A stretch of DNA of 64,000 bases from Heloderma charlesbogerti (Eukaryota > Chordata > Lepidosauria > Squamata > Helodermatidae), in the NCBI GenBank assembly GCA_026122225.1, contig JANEZZ010000739.1, positions 2,418,001 to 2,482,000 on the forward strand. The letters are read 5' to 3'. How positions within the stretch are numbered: position 1 is the first letter of the stretch; each line of letters starts with the position of its first letter. Both the position numbers and the translations under genes were made by a program. Of this stretch, positions 47,075-59,175 are shown piece after piece. The notes under the pieces are model-generated. The model was not told the DNA's origin, did no database searches, and saw nothing but the letters and a program-made list of their open reading frames with translations.

Positions 47075-49165
47075 CATTACCTTGTCGTGGTGCTGGAGCT
47101 TGAGCATCTCAATGACGTCATGAGCAAAACCATAAAGGGACACCCAAGACGGGAAGGCCATGGCAGAGAGGTCAGACTAAATATGATCGCTGGGGAAGGA
47201 AACGGCAACCCACCCCAGTATTCTTGCCATGAAAACTAAATGGATCAGTACAACCAGAGATATGTCGTTATACCATCAGAAGATGGGACTCCCAGGTCAG
47301 AAGATGATCAAAATGCTACTGGGGAGGAACAGAGGATAAGTTCAACTAGCCCCAGATGTGATGACGCAGCTAGCTCAAAGCCGAAAGGACGGTTAGCAGC
47401 CGATGGCGCTGGTGGTGAATGACGAATCCGATGTTCTAATGATCAACACACCATAGGAACCTGGAATGTAAGATCTATGAGCCAGGAAAAATTGGATGTG
47501 GTTATTGGGGAAGTGTCAAGATTAAATATAGACATTTTGGGTGTCAGTGAACTGAAATGGACTGGAATGGGCCACTTCACATCAAATGACCACCAGATCT
47601 ACTACTGTGGACAAGAGGACCACAGAAGAAATGGAGTAGCCTTCATAATTAATAATAAAGTGGCTCAAGCAGTGCTTGGATACGGTCCAAACAATGACAG
47701 AATGATCTCAATTTGAATTCAGGGTAAGCCATTTAACATCACAGTGATCCAAATATATGCCCCAACCACAGATGCTGAAGAAGCAGAAGTAGATCAGTTC
47801 TATGAGGATCTGCAGCATCTACTGGATAGTACGCCAAACAAAGATCTTATTTTCATTACAGGAGACTGGAATGCTAAGGTGGGTAGTCAAACAACACCTG
47901 GAATTACAGGCAAACATGGTCTGGGGGAACAAAATGAAGCAGGATATATAGGCTGATAGAATTTTGCCAAGACAACTCCCTGTGCATAACAAACACTCTC
48001 TTCCAACAACCTAAGAGGCGACTTTATACATGGACTTTACCAGACGGTCGACACCGAAATCAGATTGACTGTAGCCAAAGGTGGCGGACGTCTATGCAGT
48101 TGGAAAAAAGAAGACGTGGAGCTGATTTTATTTGAGATAACGAACTTCTTATTGCACAATTTAGAATCAGATTAAAGAGAATAGGGAAGACCCACAGAGC
48201 AGTTAGATATGAGCTCACTCATATTCCTCATGAATATGCACTGGAGGTGAAGAATAGGTTTAAGGGACTAGATTTAGTAGATAGGATCCCGGAAGAACTA
48301 TGGACAGAAGTTCGCAACATGGTTCAGGAGGCGGCAACAAAATATGTCCCAAACAAAAAGGAAACCAAGAAGGCAAGATGGCTGTCTGCTGAGACACTGG
48401 AAGCAGCCCAAGAAAGAAGGGAAGCAAAAGGCAACAGTGATCGGGGGAGATATGCCCAATTAAATGCAAAATTCCAGAGGTTAGCCAGAAGAGATAAGGA
48501 ATTATTTTTCAACAAGTAATGTGCGGAAGTGGAAGAAGATAATAGAATAGGAAGGACAAGAGACCTCTTTCAGAAAATTAGAAACATTGGAGGGAAATTC
48601 CAGGCAAAAATGGGTATGATCAAAAACCAAGATGGCACCGACCTCACAGAAGCAGAAGAGATCAAGAAAAGGTGGCAAGTATATATGGAAGATCTGTATA
48701 GGAAGGATATATATAAGGTCAGCATAGTGCAAGCAGTGGTATTCCCCATAGTAACCTATGGCTGCGAGAGCTGGACCATAAGGAAGGCTAGACGATTTTG
48801 AACTGTGGTGCTGGAGGAAAATTCTGAGAGTGCCTTGGACTGCAAGAAGATCAAACCAGTCCATACTCCAGGAATTAAAGCCAGACTGCTCACTTGAGGG
48901 AATGATATTAAAGGCAAAAATAAAGTACTTTGGCCACATTATGAGAAGACAGGATACCCTGGAGAAGATGCTGACGCTGGGGAAAATGGAAGGCCAAAGG
49001 AAGAGGGGCCGACCAAGGGCAAGATGGATGGGAGATATTAGGGACGTGACAGACCTGACCTTGGGGGAGCTGGGGGTGGCGACGACCGACAGGAAGCTCT
49101 GGCGTGGGCTGGTCCATGAAGTCATGAAGAGTTGGGAGCAGCTGACTGAATAAACAACAATTTGG
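47075..49165 (+). mobile_element. RTE-clade LINE with RT core deleted (copy 4)
   Basis: Plus-strand relative of BovB but clearly a different family. The AP-endonuclease part (47477-48100) shows ILGVSELKWTGMG, FYEDLQHLLDSTP and TGDWNAKVGSQ, with an internal stop. A linker (48247-48720) follows. At about 48716 the frame jumps from EDLYRKDI directly to VSIVQAVVFPIVTYGCESWT, so the whole RT palm is missing. The C-terminal remnant and the 3' end (GAATAAACAACAA) follow. It could not have retrotransposed in this form unless driven in trans. Confidence 0.9.
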
Positions 49166-49200
49166 TAAAAGAGGGATTTTTTTTTTTAATGCTCACATAA

Positions 49201-49489
49201 GAAAATATTGTGTTTGTATCAAATCAGTGGTGAACACATATGGATTCAGGATTTAGTCAGTGCATGCATGCCTGATTCTTCCTGTAACCCAAAGGACAAA
49301 TGTGGAAAAGATATGTGGACACTAGCCAAATCACCAGCTTCTCCAGATGATTATTAGGCAAAACACTCCAGTGTACTCAGTATGACATACTTCCAAATAA
49401 TAGGAATAGAATCAGGTTCCATGTTCATCAATACAATAGGCCCTGCTTGCTTGAGAATTAAGATTAATGTTTTCCATCATAAATAATTG
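49201..49489. other. 3' flank of V2R-2, paralogous to the V2R-1 3' flank
   Basis: GGATTTAGTCAGTGCATGCA and CAATACAATAGGCCCTG match the V2R-1 3' flank near 10360 and 10540. The pairing supports tandem duplication including downstream sequence. BovB copy 2 separates this flank from exon 6. Confidence 0.55.
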
Positions 49490-52400
49490 TTGTTGTTCAG
49501 TTGTTAAGTCATGTCCTATTCTTGGTGACCCGATGGAGCATAGCACGCCAGGCCTTTCTTTCCTGCGCTCTCTCCTGGAGTGTGCTCAAGTTCATATTCA
49601 TTGCATTGGTGATACTATCTAGCCATTTCATCCCCTGCCATTCCCTTCTCCTTTTGCCTTCAATCTTTCCCAGCATCAGGGTCTTTTCCAGTGACTTTTC
49701 TCTTTGCATTAGGTAGCCAAAATATTTGAGCTTCAGCATCAATATCTGTCCTTCCAATGAGCAGTCAGGGTTGATTTCCTTTATGATGGACTGATTTGAC
49801 CTCCTTGCAGCCCAGGGGACTCGTAAGAGTCTTCTCCAGAACCACAGTTTGAAAGCATCAGTTCTTCGGCGCTCAGCCTTCCTTATAGTCCAGCTCTCAC
49901 AGCCATACGTTACTACTGGAAAAACCATAGCTTGATTATATGGAGCTTTGTCGGCAAGGTGATGTCTCTGCTTCTTACTATGCTGTCTAGGATTGCAATA
50001 GCTTTCTTCCCAAGGAGCAAGCGTCTTTTAATTTCATGGCTACAGTCACCGTCTGCAGTGATCTTGGAGCCCAAGAAAATAAAATCTGTCACTGCTTCCA
50101 TTTCTTCCCCTTCTATATGCCAGGAAGTGATGGGGCCAGATGCCATGATCTTCATTTTTTTAAAGTCAAGTTTCAAACCAGCTTTTGCACTCTCCACTTT
50201 CACCCTCAACAAGAGGCTCTTTAGATCCTCTTCGCTTTCTGCCATTAGGGTGGTATCGTCTGTGTATCTGAGGTTGTTGATAATTCTCCCAGCAATCTTA
50301 GTTCCGACCTGTGATTCATCCAACCCAGCATTTCTCATGATGTACTCTGCATATAAGTTAAATAAGAAGGGCAACATTATACAGCCTTGTCGTACTCCTT
50401 TCCCAATTTTGAACCAACCGGTTGTTCCATGTCCGGTTCTTACTGTTGCTTCTTGACCCTCGTAAAGGTTTCTCAGGAGACAGGTAAGGTGGTCTGGTAC
50501 TCCCATCTCTTTAAGAATTTGCCACAGTTTGTTGCGATCCACACCATCAAAGGCTTTAGCGCAGTCCAAGAAGCAGAAATAGACGTTTTTCTGAAATTTT
50601 CTTGCTTTCTCCATGATCCAGCGAATGTTGATGATTTGATCTCTAGTTCCTCTGCCTCTTTGAAACCCAGCTTGTACTTCCAGTAGTTCTTGGTTCACAT
50701 ACTGCTGAAGCCTAGCTTGTAGGATTTTGAGCATCACCTTGATGGCATGTGAAATGAGCACAATTGTACGGTAGTTTGAACACTCTTTGGCATTGCCCTT
50801 CTTTGGGATTGGAATGTAAACTGACCTTTTCCAGTCTTGTGGCCACTGTTGGTTGTCCCAAATTTGTTGGTATATTGAGTGCAACACTTTCACAGCATCA
50901 TCTTTTAGGATTTTAAATAGCTCAACTGGAATACTGTCATCTCCGCTAGCTTTGTTTTTACTAATGCTTCCCAAGGCCCACTTGACTTCACTCTCGAGGC
51001 TGTCCGGCTCAAGTTCAGTGACCGCACTGTCATGGCTATCAGAGACATTCAGGTCTTTCCTGTATAGTTCTTCTGTGTATTCTTTCCACCTCTTCTTAAT
51101 CTCATCTGCTTCTGTTAGGTCCCTGCCTTCTTTGTCCATTATCATGCCCGTCTTTGCACAAAACGTTCCCTTGAGATCTCCAATTTTCTTGAAGAGATCT
51201 CTAGTCTTTCCCATTCTATTGTTTTCCTCAATTTCTTGGCATGGTTCATTTAAGAAGGCCTTCTTGTCTCTCCTTGCTATTCTCTGGAACTCTGCATTCA
51301 GTGGGATATATCTTCCCCTTTCTCCCTTGCTTTTCGCTTCCCTTCTTTCCTCAGCTACTTGTAAAGCCTCCTCAGACAGCCACTTTGCTTTCTTGCATTT
51401 CTTTTTCTTTGGGATGGATCGAGTTGCTGCCTCCTGAACAATGTTATGGTCCTCTGTCCATAGTTCCTCCGGCACTCTGTCTATCAGGTCTAATCCCTTA
51501 AATCTATTCCTCACCTCCACTGTATATTCATCAGGGATATGATTTAGGTCATACCTGAATGGTTTAGTGGTTTTCCCTACATTCTTCAATTTAAGCTGAA
51601 ATTTTGCAAGAAGCAGCTCATGATCTGAGCCACAGTCAGCTCCAGGTCTTGTTTTTACTGACTGTATAGAGCTTCTCCATCTTTGGCTGCAAAGTACATA
51701 ATCAATCTGGTTATGATATGGCCATCTGGTGATGTCCATGTGTAGAGTCACCTCTTGTGCTTTTGTAAAAGAGTGTTTGCTATAATCAGCGTGTTCTCGT
51801 GGCAAAACTCTATTAGCCTTTGTCCTGTTCATTTTGTACCCCAAGGCCATGCTTGCCTGTTATCCCGGTGATTTCTTGGCTTTCTATTTTAGCATTCCAA
51901 TCCCCTATGATGAAAAGGACATCATTTTTGGTGTTAGTTCTAGAAGGTGTTCTAGGTCTTCATAGAACTGATCAACCTCAGCTTCTTCAGCCTAAGTGGT
52001 TGGGGCTAGGGATGTACGAATCAATAACCTGTTCCAGTCAGAGCAACCACTGGGGGGGGAGGCGCTCCATCCCTCCCCCTGGAATCCTCGATAGGGGGAG
52101 GTGCTCCATCCCTCCCCCTGGAATCCTCAATGGGGGGGAGGCGATCCAGTCCTCCCCCCCCGGAATCCTCGACGACCGGCTCTGCTCTGCGGCCAGGCCG
52201 TGGAGGAGCTGGCCAGGGCTGTCTGCAGCCAGATTTCTGGGTGCAGACAGGCTGCTGCAGATGCAAATGGTGACTGCCGTAGTGGCCGCCATTTGCATCC
52301 AGCCAGGCAGCCGTGATAGGCTACGTAAGAATTTATGTGGCCTATCACAGCTAACACCCCCCCAAAAAAACCCAGCGTACTCAAATGGTGGCGGCTACAG

Positions 52401-53005
52401 CGGCTGCCATTTGCGTTCGTATTTTTTCGCCCAATACGCTATTTGCGGTTCCCTATTTTTCCTGCCGCAATTGCCTACATAAATATTTACGTAGGCTAGA
52501 ACAGCGAAAAATATAGAACACAAGTGCCGGCGGCCGTAGCTGCCGCCATTAGCGTATGCTGTTTTTTTTGGGGGGGGGGGTTAACCGTGATAGGCTACGT
52601 GAATTCTTACAAAACCTAGTACAGCTCGAAGTATGGCAATGGCGGCCATAGCAGCCCGGCAGCAGCCGGCCAGGGGACCAGTCGCCACTGCCGGAAACGC
52701 CACTGCCGAATCCGTCGCATCAGCTCCAGGTAAGTGCTGTCCCGGGGGATTCCGTGGTGGGGGGTGGGGGAGCAGGAGGCCATTCCACCATGGATTCCGG
52801 GGGGCCAGATTCTACAGAATCCTGCCTCACTGGAATCTGTGGCGGAATTCTCCGCCATCCCTAGTTGGGGCACAGACTTGAATTACTGTGATGTTGAATG
52901 GTTTGCTTTGGATTCGTACTGAGATCATTCTATTGCATTTGAGATTGTACCCCAGTACTGCTTTTCCCACCCTTTTATTGACTTTGAATGCTACTCCATT
53001 TAATA
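49490..53005 (-). mobile_element. RTE/BovB LINE copy 2 (interrupted by MITE J)
   Basis: This copy holds the longest surviving LINE frame in the window: 645 codons (51850-49913). It includes the endonuclease C-terminus, linker and RT (CFLDCAKAFDGVDRNKLW; QGCIMLPFLFNLYAEYIMRN; RYTDDTTLMAESEEDL). The usual YADD box reads YTDD. A 1-nt deletion near 49930 shifts the frame before VTYGCESWTIRKAE. MITE J is inserted at 52007, and the endonuclease start continues at 52864-53005, where the element is 5'-truncated about 50 bp from the V2R-2 stop. Confidence 0.95.
52007..52863 (+). mobile_element. Palindromic hAT-like MITE, copy J (inside BovB copy 2)
   Basis: The 857-bp element starts TAGGGATGTACGAATC and ends CGCCATCCCTA. 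Perfect duplications GTTGGGGC (51999-52006 and 52864-52871) flank it. BovB copy 1 has the uninterrupted site GGTTGGGGCATAGAC near 28680. The right arm has an open ATGGCGGC module (52639-52729) ending CAG|GTAAGT. The left-end donor is decayed (CAG|GTTATT). Confidence 0.95.
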
Positions 53006-53060
53006 CACACATTTTGAGGGGAAACTACTGATTTTGACAGTCTTTCACTGTCTTTCACAT

Positions 53061-53959
53061 TCATTTTGCCCTCGTTATTTGCCCTCTGATGTTCAGTTCA
53101 GGCCTGAACAAAAGGATGTAGCATTTGGGAAAAAAGATGCAAGAAAGTATGCCAGAGCTGGAAGTTAGGATAGAGAAGATCTCCACAGCCACTAAATATT
53201 TCCCTTTGGTGCTCAGATAGGCTGGAACAAAGGAGAGCCAAACACTACAAAAGACCAACATGCTGAAAGTGATAAATTTGGCCTCATTGAAACTGTCTCG
53301 CAACTTCCTGGCTGAGAAAGCTACTGTGAAGCTGACAATGGCCAGAAAGCCCATGTAGCCCACAACGGAGTAGAACATGATGGTAGAACCTTCATTACAT
53401 TCTGCTATAATGTCTCTGTTCAGTGAATGACTGTCCATATCTGGGAATGGAGGAAATGTACTTAGCCAAATTATGCAAATTCCTGCTTGAATAAAGGAGC
53501 AGGAACTGATTATCAAATTTTCAACCCTTTTTCCAATCCATTTGCTCATTCTGGATCCTGGCTTGGTGGCCATAAAAGCCAGAACCACAGTAATGGTTTT
53601 TGCCAAAAGAGCAGAAAGAGCAACCGAGAAGATGATGCCAAAAGCTGTTTGCCGGAGGAGGCAGGCAATCTGCTTTGGCTCTCCAATGAACAGTAATGAG
53701 CAGAGAAAGCAAAGAAGGAGGGAGATGAGCAGGATGTAGGTGAGGCTCCGGTTGTTGGCTCTTACGATGGGAGTGTCCTGGTGCTTCACAAAGGTTCCAA
53801 GGACCAAACCTGTGGTCAGAGCAAGAGCAACAGCAGTCAAAGCCAAAGTGATCCCCAAGGGTTCCTGATAGGAGAGATAGCTTATAACCTTGGGAATGCA
53901 TTGATTTTGTTCTAGATTGGAATAGTGAAGTCCTGAACATTCAATGCAGTAATCCATAT
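53061..53959 (-). CDS. V2R-2 exon 6: seven-transmembrane domain
   Basis: Second V2R, closely related to V2R-1. The acceptor is CCAG|ATATGG at 53960-53963. The split Asp codon is followed by 298 residues ([10 protein letters not shown]...) and a TGA stop. It is one residue shorter than V2R-1 (ends ITRAK, against ITRTKN). It keeps [62 protein letters not shown] and FFPKCYI. The frame is intact. Downstream, the stop is only about 50 bp from BovB copy 2, so the native 3' UTR is largely displaced. Exon 5 is at 57188 and exon 4 runs off the window. Earlier exons are beyond the edge, so the whole gene's integrity cannot be judged. Confidence 0.95.
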
Positions 53960-54164
53960 CTGGAAAGAAAAAACAGTGCTTTTATATCAGTGATAGAGAG
54001 CTGCCATCTAGCAAGATGGCAGAGACCTTAAAGCAACAGTGTAGAATAATTCAAAGATCCTGTACTTATCAGACAGCACTGCCCACATACATCTGCATTA
54101 ATCTATATCTAGAAAGCAAAGATATATATAACAAAATAACCCTTTAATATGAGAGAGCACATGG

Positions 54165-55027
54165 TAGGGATGTCAGAGAATTCCGCCACGGATCTCGGTG
54201 AGATCGAATACCACGGATCTCGGTGAGTGCATTCTACTCCCCGAAATCTGTGGTGGAATGAGGCCCCCGCCCCCCCAACCCACGAAAGGCACGCAAAACG
54301 GAGCACTTAGCTGCTGCCGTCTGCGTTACCTTGCCGTCCGCGTTACTTACCTTGCGGCCGCCATTCGCTTCTTCATCATAGCCGTGATAGGCTATGTAAG
54401 TATTTACTTAGCCTATCACGGCAAGCCAAAAAAACAACAACAACAGCGTATGCAAAGATTTACATAGGCTATTACGGTGAAAAAAGGGGAATGCAAATAG
54501 CATAGTGGGCGCCATTTGCATTCCTTTTTTCCCTGCTGTTTTAGCCTATGTAAATATTTACGTAAGCTATTATGGTAAAAAAAAAAAAAAAAAGGAACCC
54601 AAATGGTGCCCACTACACTATTTACGTTCTCCTTTTTCTCGCTGTAATAGCCTACGTAAATATTTATGTTGGCTAAAATGGCTAAAAATAGGGAACGCAA
54701 ATGGCAGCTGCCATAGCCATCGCCATTAGCGTACGCTGTTTTTCATCTTTTTTTTTGGCTTGCCGTAATAGGCTACGTAAATGCCTACATAGCCTATCAC
54801 AGCAGCTTAGCTGGAGGCAAATGGCGGCTGCTACGGCGGCCGCCATTTGTGTCTCCAGCAGCCCATCCGTGGCCAGAATTCCGGCTGCGGAAGGCCCTGG
54901 CCAGTGGACCTGTGGAGCCACTGAGGAGCGGAGCCGGCCCACAGATGATTCCAGGGGGAGGGATGGAGCGCCTGCCCCCCACCGCAAATCCAACTGCGAA
55001 AAGGTAAGTGACTTTCGTACATCCCTA
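54165..55027 (-). mobile_element. Palindromic hAT-like MITE, copy K
   Basis: The 863-bp element starts TAGGGATGTCAGAGAATTC and ends CGTACATCCCTA. The duplications GCACATGG and GAACATGG differ by one base. The right donor is AAG|GTAAGT (plus, near 55001). The left donor has lost its G (CAG|CTAAGT). Palindromes include CTACGTAAATATTTATGTTGG-type and GCAAATGGCNGC types. Confidence 0.9.
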
Positions 55028-55384
55028 GAACATGGTGCTTTGTGGTGTATCATGTAATGCATGAACTGTGAGCCAGGACCTCTGTGTTTAAATCTGACGG
55101 CAATCTCACCTGGAAACCACACGCGCGCACACACCCTGACAATCTCTAGCAGCACAGTTGGCCTCAGCACGTGCCATGCCACTGCCTGACTTAAGCAAAC
55201 CAAGACTTTCCCATCAGGCTGCCACCTGTGCACCTGCCCTGTTGAAACTGCCAGTCACTTTTGTCATCTTCCACCCTACCAGCTTCGATTCTGGCAGTAG
55301 CAGCCACAGAATCCTATTGTAGAATCTTAGCTCCCACTCTATTCCAGAGTGTCAGTCAAAGCAGAGGACAACTGCCATTTCAAA
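55028..55384. other. V2R-2 intron 5, unassigned
   Basis: Nothing recognised. Confidence 0.35.
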
Positions 55385-55575
55385 TCCTCTGAAATGCAAT
55401 ACCCAATATGACAGAAGCTGGAACTCCACTCTAAAGTAAGATGTCAGTGGTGGCTGAACCTGAGTTGGGCAGGCAGTTGTGGGGGAAGTTGGCAGGGCAT
55501 GGTCATTTCACCACCCATCTCCATTTGCCACCTGAGGCAGGTGGCTTACCGAACCTGATGGTAAGGCTGGTCTTG
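55385..55575 (-). repeat. Unclassified interspersed repeat, copy 2
   Basis: Inverted, diverged relative of 41733-41965 (shared CACCTGAGGCAGGTGGC block). Confidence 0.4.
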
Positions 55576-56024
55576 GGTGTTGTGTTTACCTGGGTTTTCT
55601 ATTGGAAGGCAGGCACTGGAGGATTATGGAATTTTGCAATATTTGAGTTTATTTACAAATAGGCAGGCTGAACATAGTTGGAGAAAACACTGCAATAGCA
55701 ACCCTGCCTTTTCCACATCAGATCTCCAGACAGGAGATATAATCCTTGGATGCATCCTTCTTTTTGTGTCCCAAATGTTCTTGTACTTTTACCCATTCAC
55801 ACCAAGCTTGTGCCCTCCTTCTAGCTAGAGGGGGTGAATACGGATAAGTTACCTTCTCCAACCAACTCCATGGATTTTCTTTAAATTCATTGGATTTTCT
55901 TTAAATTCCATAACAGAAGATGGGCCTGAAAACTTTGCCACTGACTATTATGGAACATTTTTAGTCATTCTGGCCCCATGAATCTTCTCCAGTCGAGCTC
56001 CTCAGAAACGTAGAACAATCTGTC

Positions 56025-56215
56025 TGTCTGTCTGTCTGTCTATCATCCATCCATTAGATCTGTATATAGTAAAATTTTCGCAAACACTATATTCATTCTT
56101 CCTGGCATCTAGCTTTCTATATAGAATGCTTGCTTTCCTTCCTTCCTTCCTTCCTTCCTTCCTTCCTTCCTTCCTTCTTTCCTTCCTTTTCTTTCTTTCT
56201 TTCTTTCTTTCTTGT
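56025..56215. repeat. Tetranucleotide repeats (CTGT)n and (CCTT)n/(CTTT)n
   Basis: Short CTGT repeats lie at about 56025-56045, and a longer CCTT/CTTT tract at 56131-56212. Confidence 0.95.
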
Positions 56216-56368
56216 TTGAGAAAACATTTAAACATAGAGAAGTTAGAATTTTGTGACTGACATAGATTCAGAAACAGCTATCATGATCCAAAGCATGCAA
56301 CTTTATTTGATGACACATTACCATGTTCTTTGTCAGCAGCTGCTTATAAATACTTCTTTCTTCCTTCA

Positions 56369-56911
56369 TAGAATCATAGAATAGTAGGGTTGGAAGGGGC
56401 CTATAAGACCGTCGAGTCCAACCCCCTGCTCAATGCAGGAATCTAAGTCAAAGCATCCCTGATAGATGGCTGTCCAGCTCCATCTTGAATGCCTGCAGTG
56501 TGGGAGACCCCACTACCTCCCTAGGTAATTGGTTCCATTGTCTCATTGCTCTAACAGTCAGGACATTTTCCTGATGTTCAGCCAGAATCTGGCTTCCTGT
56601 CACTTCAGCCCATTCTTCCATGGCCTGCACTCTGGGATGGTTGGGAAGAGATCCTGCCCTCTCTCTCTGTGACAACCTTTCAAGGACTTGAAGAGCTCTA
56701 TCACATCTCCCCTTAGTCTTCTCTTCTCAAGGCTAAACATGCCTAGTTCTTTCAATCTCTCCTCAGGGCTTTCTTTCCAGTCCCCTGATTTCTTTGTTGT
56801 CCTCTTCTGAACCCTCTCCAGTTTGTCTGCATCCTTCTTAAAGTGTGGCACCCAGAACGGGATACAGTACTCCAGATGAGGCCTAACCAGTGCTGAGGAG
56901 AGGGGAGTAGT
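56369..56911 (-). mobile_element. CR1 LINE 3' fragment
   Basis: It begins with the inverted CR1 3' repeat (TCATAGAATCATAGAATAG). On the minus strand it encodes KLERVQKRTTKK, KELGMFSLEKRRLRGDVIELF, WNQLPREVVGSPTL and LDSHLSGML. The matching site in V2R-1 intron 5 (near 13610) has no insertion, so it followed the V2R duplication. Confidence 0.95.
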
Positions 56912-57137
56912 ACTTTCCTTTACCTATGAAGGAGAATTCCAACTAAAACAAACCAACAGCAATCCAATGTTTAGAGTGTCAAAATGTGTGACCAAGCATA
57001 ACTAGGCCTGCATAAAAAAGAGAGGTTTCCATCCTTCTGTAAGATGTGTTGTACCTCTAGCCTGATATTCAAGGGCCAGTAATGTGTTCCTACTCCTTCC
57101 AGACCAAAGGCCATGCTCATTTTCATTGTATCTGTTT

Positions 57138-57168
57138 TGCTGGATATGATATGATATGATATGATATG
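57138..57168. repeat. (ATATG)n short tandem repeat
   Basis: Four to five GATAT/ATATG units lie about 20 bp downstream of the V2R-2 exon 5 donor. Confidence 0.85.
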
Positions 57169-57187
57169 TAGCATGCTTGACTCCTAC

Positions 57188-57314
57188 CGTTCTGATTAGA
57201 AATCTTCCCTTGAGGACATGGGGCACAATCATAACAGCAAAAAGGCTCCCCTTCCTTCTTTTTCCTGATGTAACCAGGATGGCAGTTGTCATTACATGCA
57301 GAAATGGGCAGCAC
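57188..57314 (-). CDS. V2R-2 exon 5: nine-cysteine (NCD3G) linker
   Basis: This 127-bp exon has the same phases as V2R-1 exon 5. The acceptor is TTAG|GTGCTG and the donor is AACG|GTAGGA. It encodes VLPISACNDNCHPGY... CCYDCAPCPQGKISNQN. The cysteine pattern is intact. It joins exon 6 at 53959 in frame (split Asp codon) and exon 4 at 63979 in phase 0. Confidence 0.95.
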
Positions 57315-57512
57315 CTAACAAAACAGAAACATCAGTGGAGAATGGTTAGGACTGAGAAAAATAGATTTTGATAGGTGCCATTTCTCTTTTGCATATAAAG
57401 AAACATGGTGTTCCAAATGGGGTAGATTTTACTGATTGATTGATAATACTTGTATACCATTTGATATAATAAAATCTCTAAGCAGATGACATAAAAAAGT
57501 ATTTAAATCACC

Positions 57513-57800
57513 GTCAAAATAAGGGATGTCAGAGAAATCCGCTGCGGATCGGGGCCACTTACTTCTGCTCCAGGAGGATTGGAGGTGGAACAGCACTCAG
57601 CTGCTTCTTGCCAGCCAGAGCCATTCGCCTCCCCCCTGTCACTGCCGATTGCCATATCTTTTCTTTAAAAATAAAAATAAAAAATGGCGATCGGCAGGAT
57701 GTGCCCATAGACTTAGATGCAAATAGAGTCATGACTCTTGCGTCTGAGTCTATGCGTGACCTCCCTGTTTTGCCACCCTATCTCTATTTTGACTATTTTT
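57513..57800. mobile_element. Possible small DNA transposon
   Basis: GTCAAAATAAGGGATGTC at the left resembles an inverted copy of CACCCTATCTCTATTTTGAC at the right. The interior has an ATGGCGATCGGCA stretch and no GATAGGCTACG palindromes. Boundaries and family are uncertain. It could be a diverged or deleted relative of the TAGGGATG group. Confidence 0.3.
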
Positions 57801-57973
57801 AAAAAAGCCAACAGAACCTGCACAAAACAACCTATGATTTGCAAGTGACAAAGTGATAATGGCACATATATACTTGTGACAGCGCACATGCATCAGCAGT
57901 ACAAGGAAGGAGAGAGCCTTTGCGGGTTAATATTTAAAGGTTTGTTAAGAAAGCCTGAGCTTGAAAAGTGTCG

Positions 57974-57978
<5 letters not shown>

Positions 57979-58027
<49 letters not shown>

Positions 58028-58030
58028 GTG
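57979..58030. repeat. (TG)n(AG)n microsatellite
   Basis: Alternating TG passes into alternating AG within V2R-2 intron 4. Confidence 0.95.
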
Positions 58031-58225
58031 AGAGAGGTGGGTGGGTTTTGACAAAATGTATCTGGAGTTATTAGAGGACTTAGGAGCCATCTGTTTGAAT
58101 CTGAAGCCCTCTTCCTGCTTTACCTGATGGTGTGTAGGCCTGATGTGGGCAGGGGTACATGGGCACATATGTAAGCTCTCTGCCCAATGTAAGCTCTCTG
58201 CCCAATGGGTAAGCTCTCTGTCCAA

Positions 58226-59122
58226 TAGGGATGGCGGAGAATTTCGCCACGGATTTCAGTGAGGCCGAATGCACTGGCATTCAGCCCCCCGAAATCCATG
58301 GTGGAACAGCCTGACACCCCCCTCACCCCCTGCAGATCCCCGCCAGGATGAGACTTACCTGGGCCGGATGTTCTGGACGGCGAAGGCTCAGAGGCGGCTT
58401 CGGCGGTGGCGGCGGTGGCGGCTGGTCTTCCGACTGGCTGCTGCAGCTGCCATTTGCAGTCTTGTCTTTTTTGTTTTTTACCTAGACATGATAGTCTATG
58501 TAAAGACTTGTGTAGCCTATAATGTCTGGGGTAAAAAACAAAAACAAAACCACGTACGCAAATGGCGGCGGCTATGGCAGCCACCATTTGCGTTCCTTAT
58601 TTTTCGCCATTTTAATCTACATAAATATTTACGTCGGCTAAAAGGACAAATCAGAAAGGAACACAAGTAGCGCCCACTACGCTATTTGCATTCCCCCTTT
58701 TTTTTCCGCTGTAGTAGTCTAAGTAAATATTTACGTAGACTAAAACGGCAAAAAATAAGGAAAGCAAAAGGCGGCCACCGTAGCAGCCAGCATTTGTGTA
58801 TGTTTTTTTTTTTTTTTTGCTGTGATAGGCTACGTAAATATTTACGTAGCCTATCATGGTGAAATACAGGGACGCAAACGGCGGTGGCTACGGCAGCCAC
58901 CATTTGTGTCCCTGCTGCCCAGGGGCCGGATGTCCGGCTGCAGGCGGAGCCGGCCAGTGTCTCTGCAGAATCCCTGTGAAGCACAGCCGGCTGGGCAGGA
59001 CTCCGGGGGGAGGGACGGAGCGCCTCCCCCATTGTCAAGGATTCCGGGGGGAGGAACGGAGCGCCTCCCCCCCCACCGCGAAGCAGATCCGTGAAACGGT
59101 AAGTGACTTTCATACATCCCTA
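58226..59122 (-). mobile_element. Palindromic hAT-like MITE, copy M
   Basis: The 897-bp element starts TAGGGATGGCGGAGAATTTC and ends CATACATCCCTA. The right flank CACAAAGG matches the paralogous V2R-1 site (GTGCACAAATGTC near 16152). The left flank has been altered by a local triplication of GTAAGCTCTCTGYCCAA, so the duplication is not preserved. Donors are CAG|GTAAGT (minus, near 58353) and ACG|GTAAGT (plus, near 59099). Confidence 0.85.
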
Positions 59123-59175
59123 CACAAAGGTCAGAAAAAGTCTATGTAAGCACATTCCTTTTTGGCAATGTAAAG

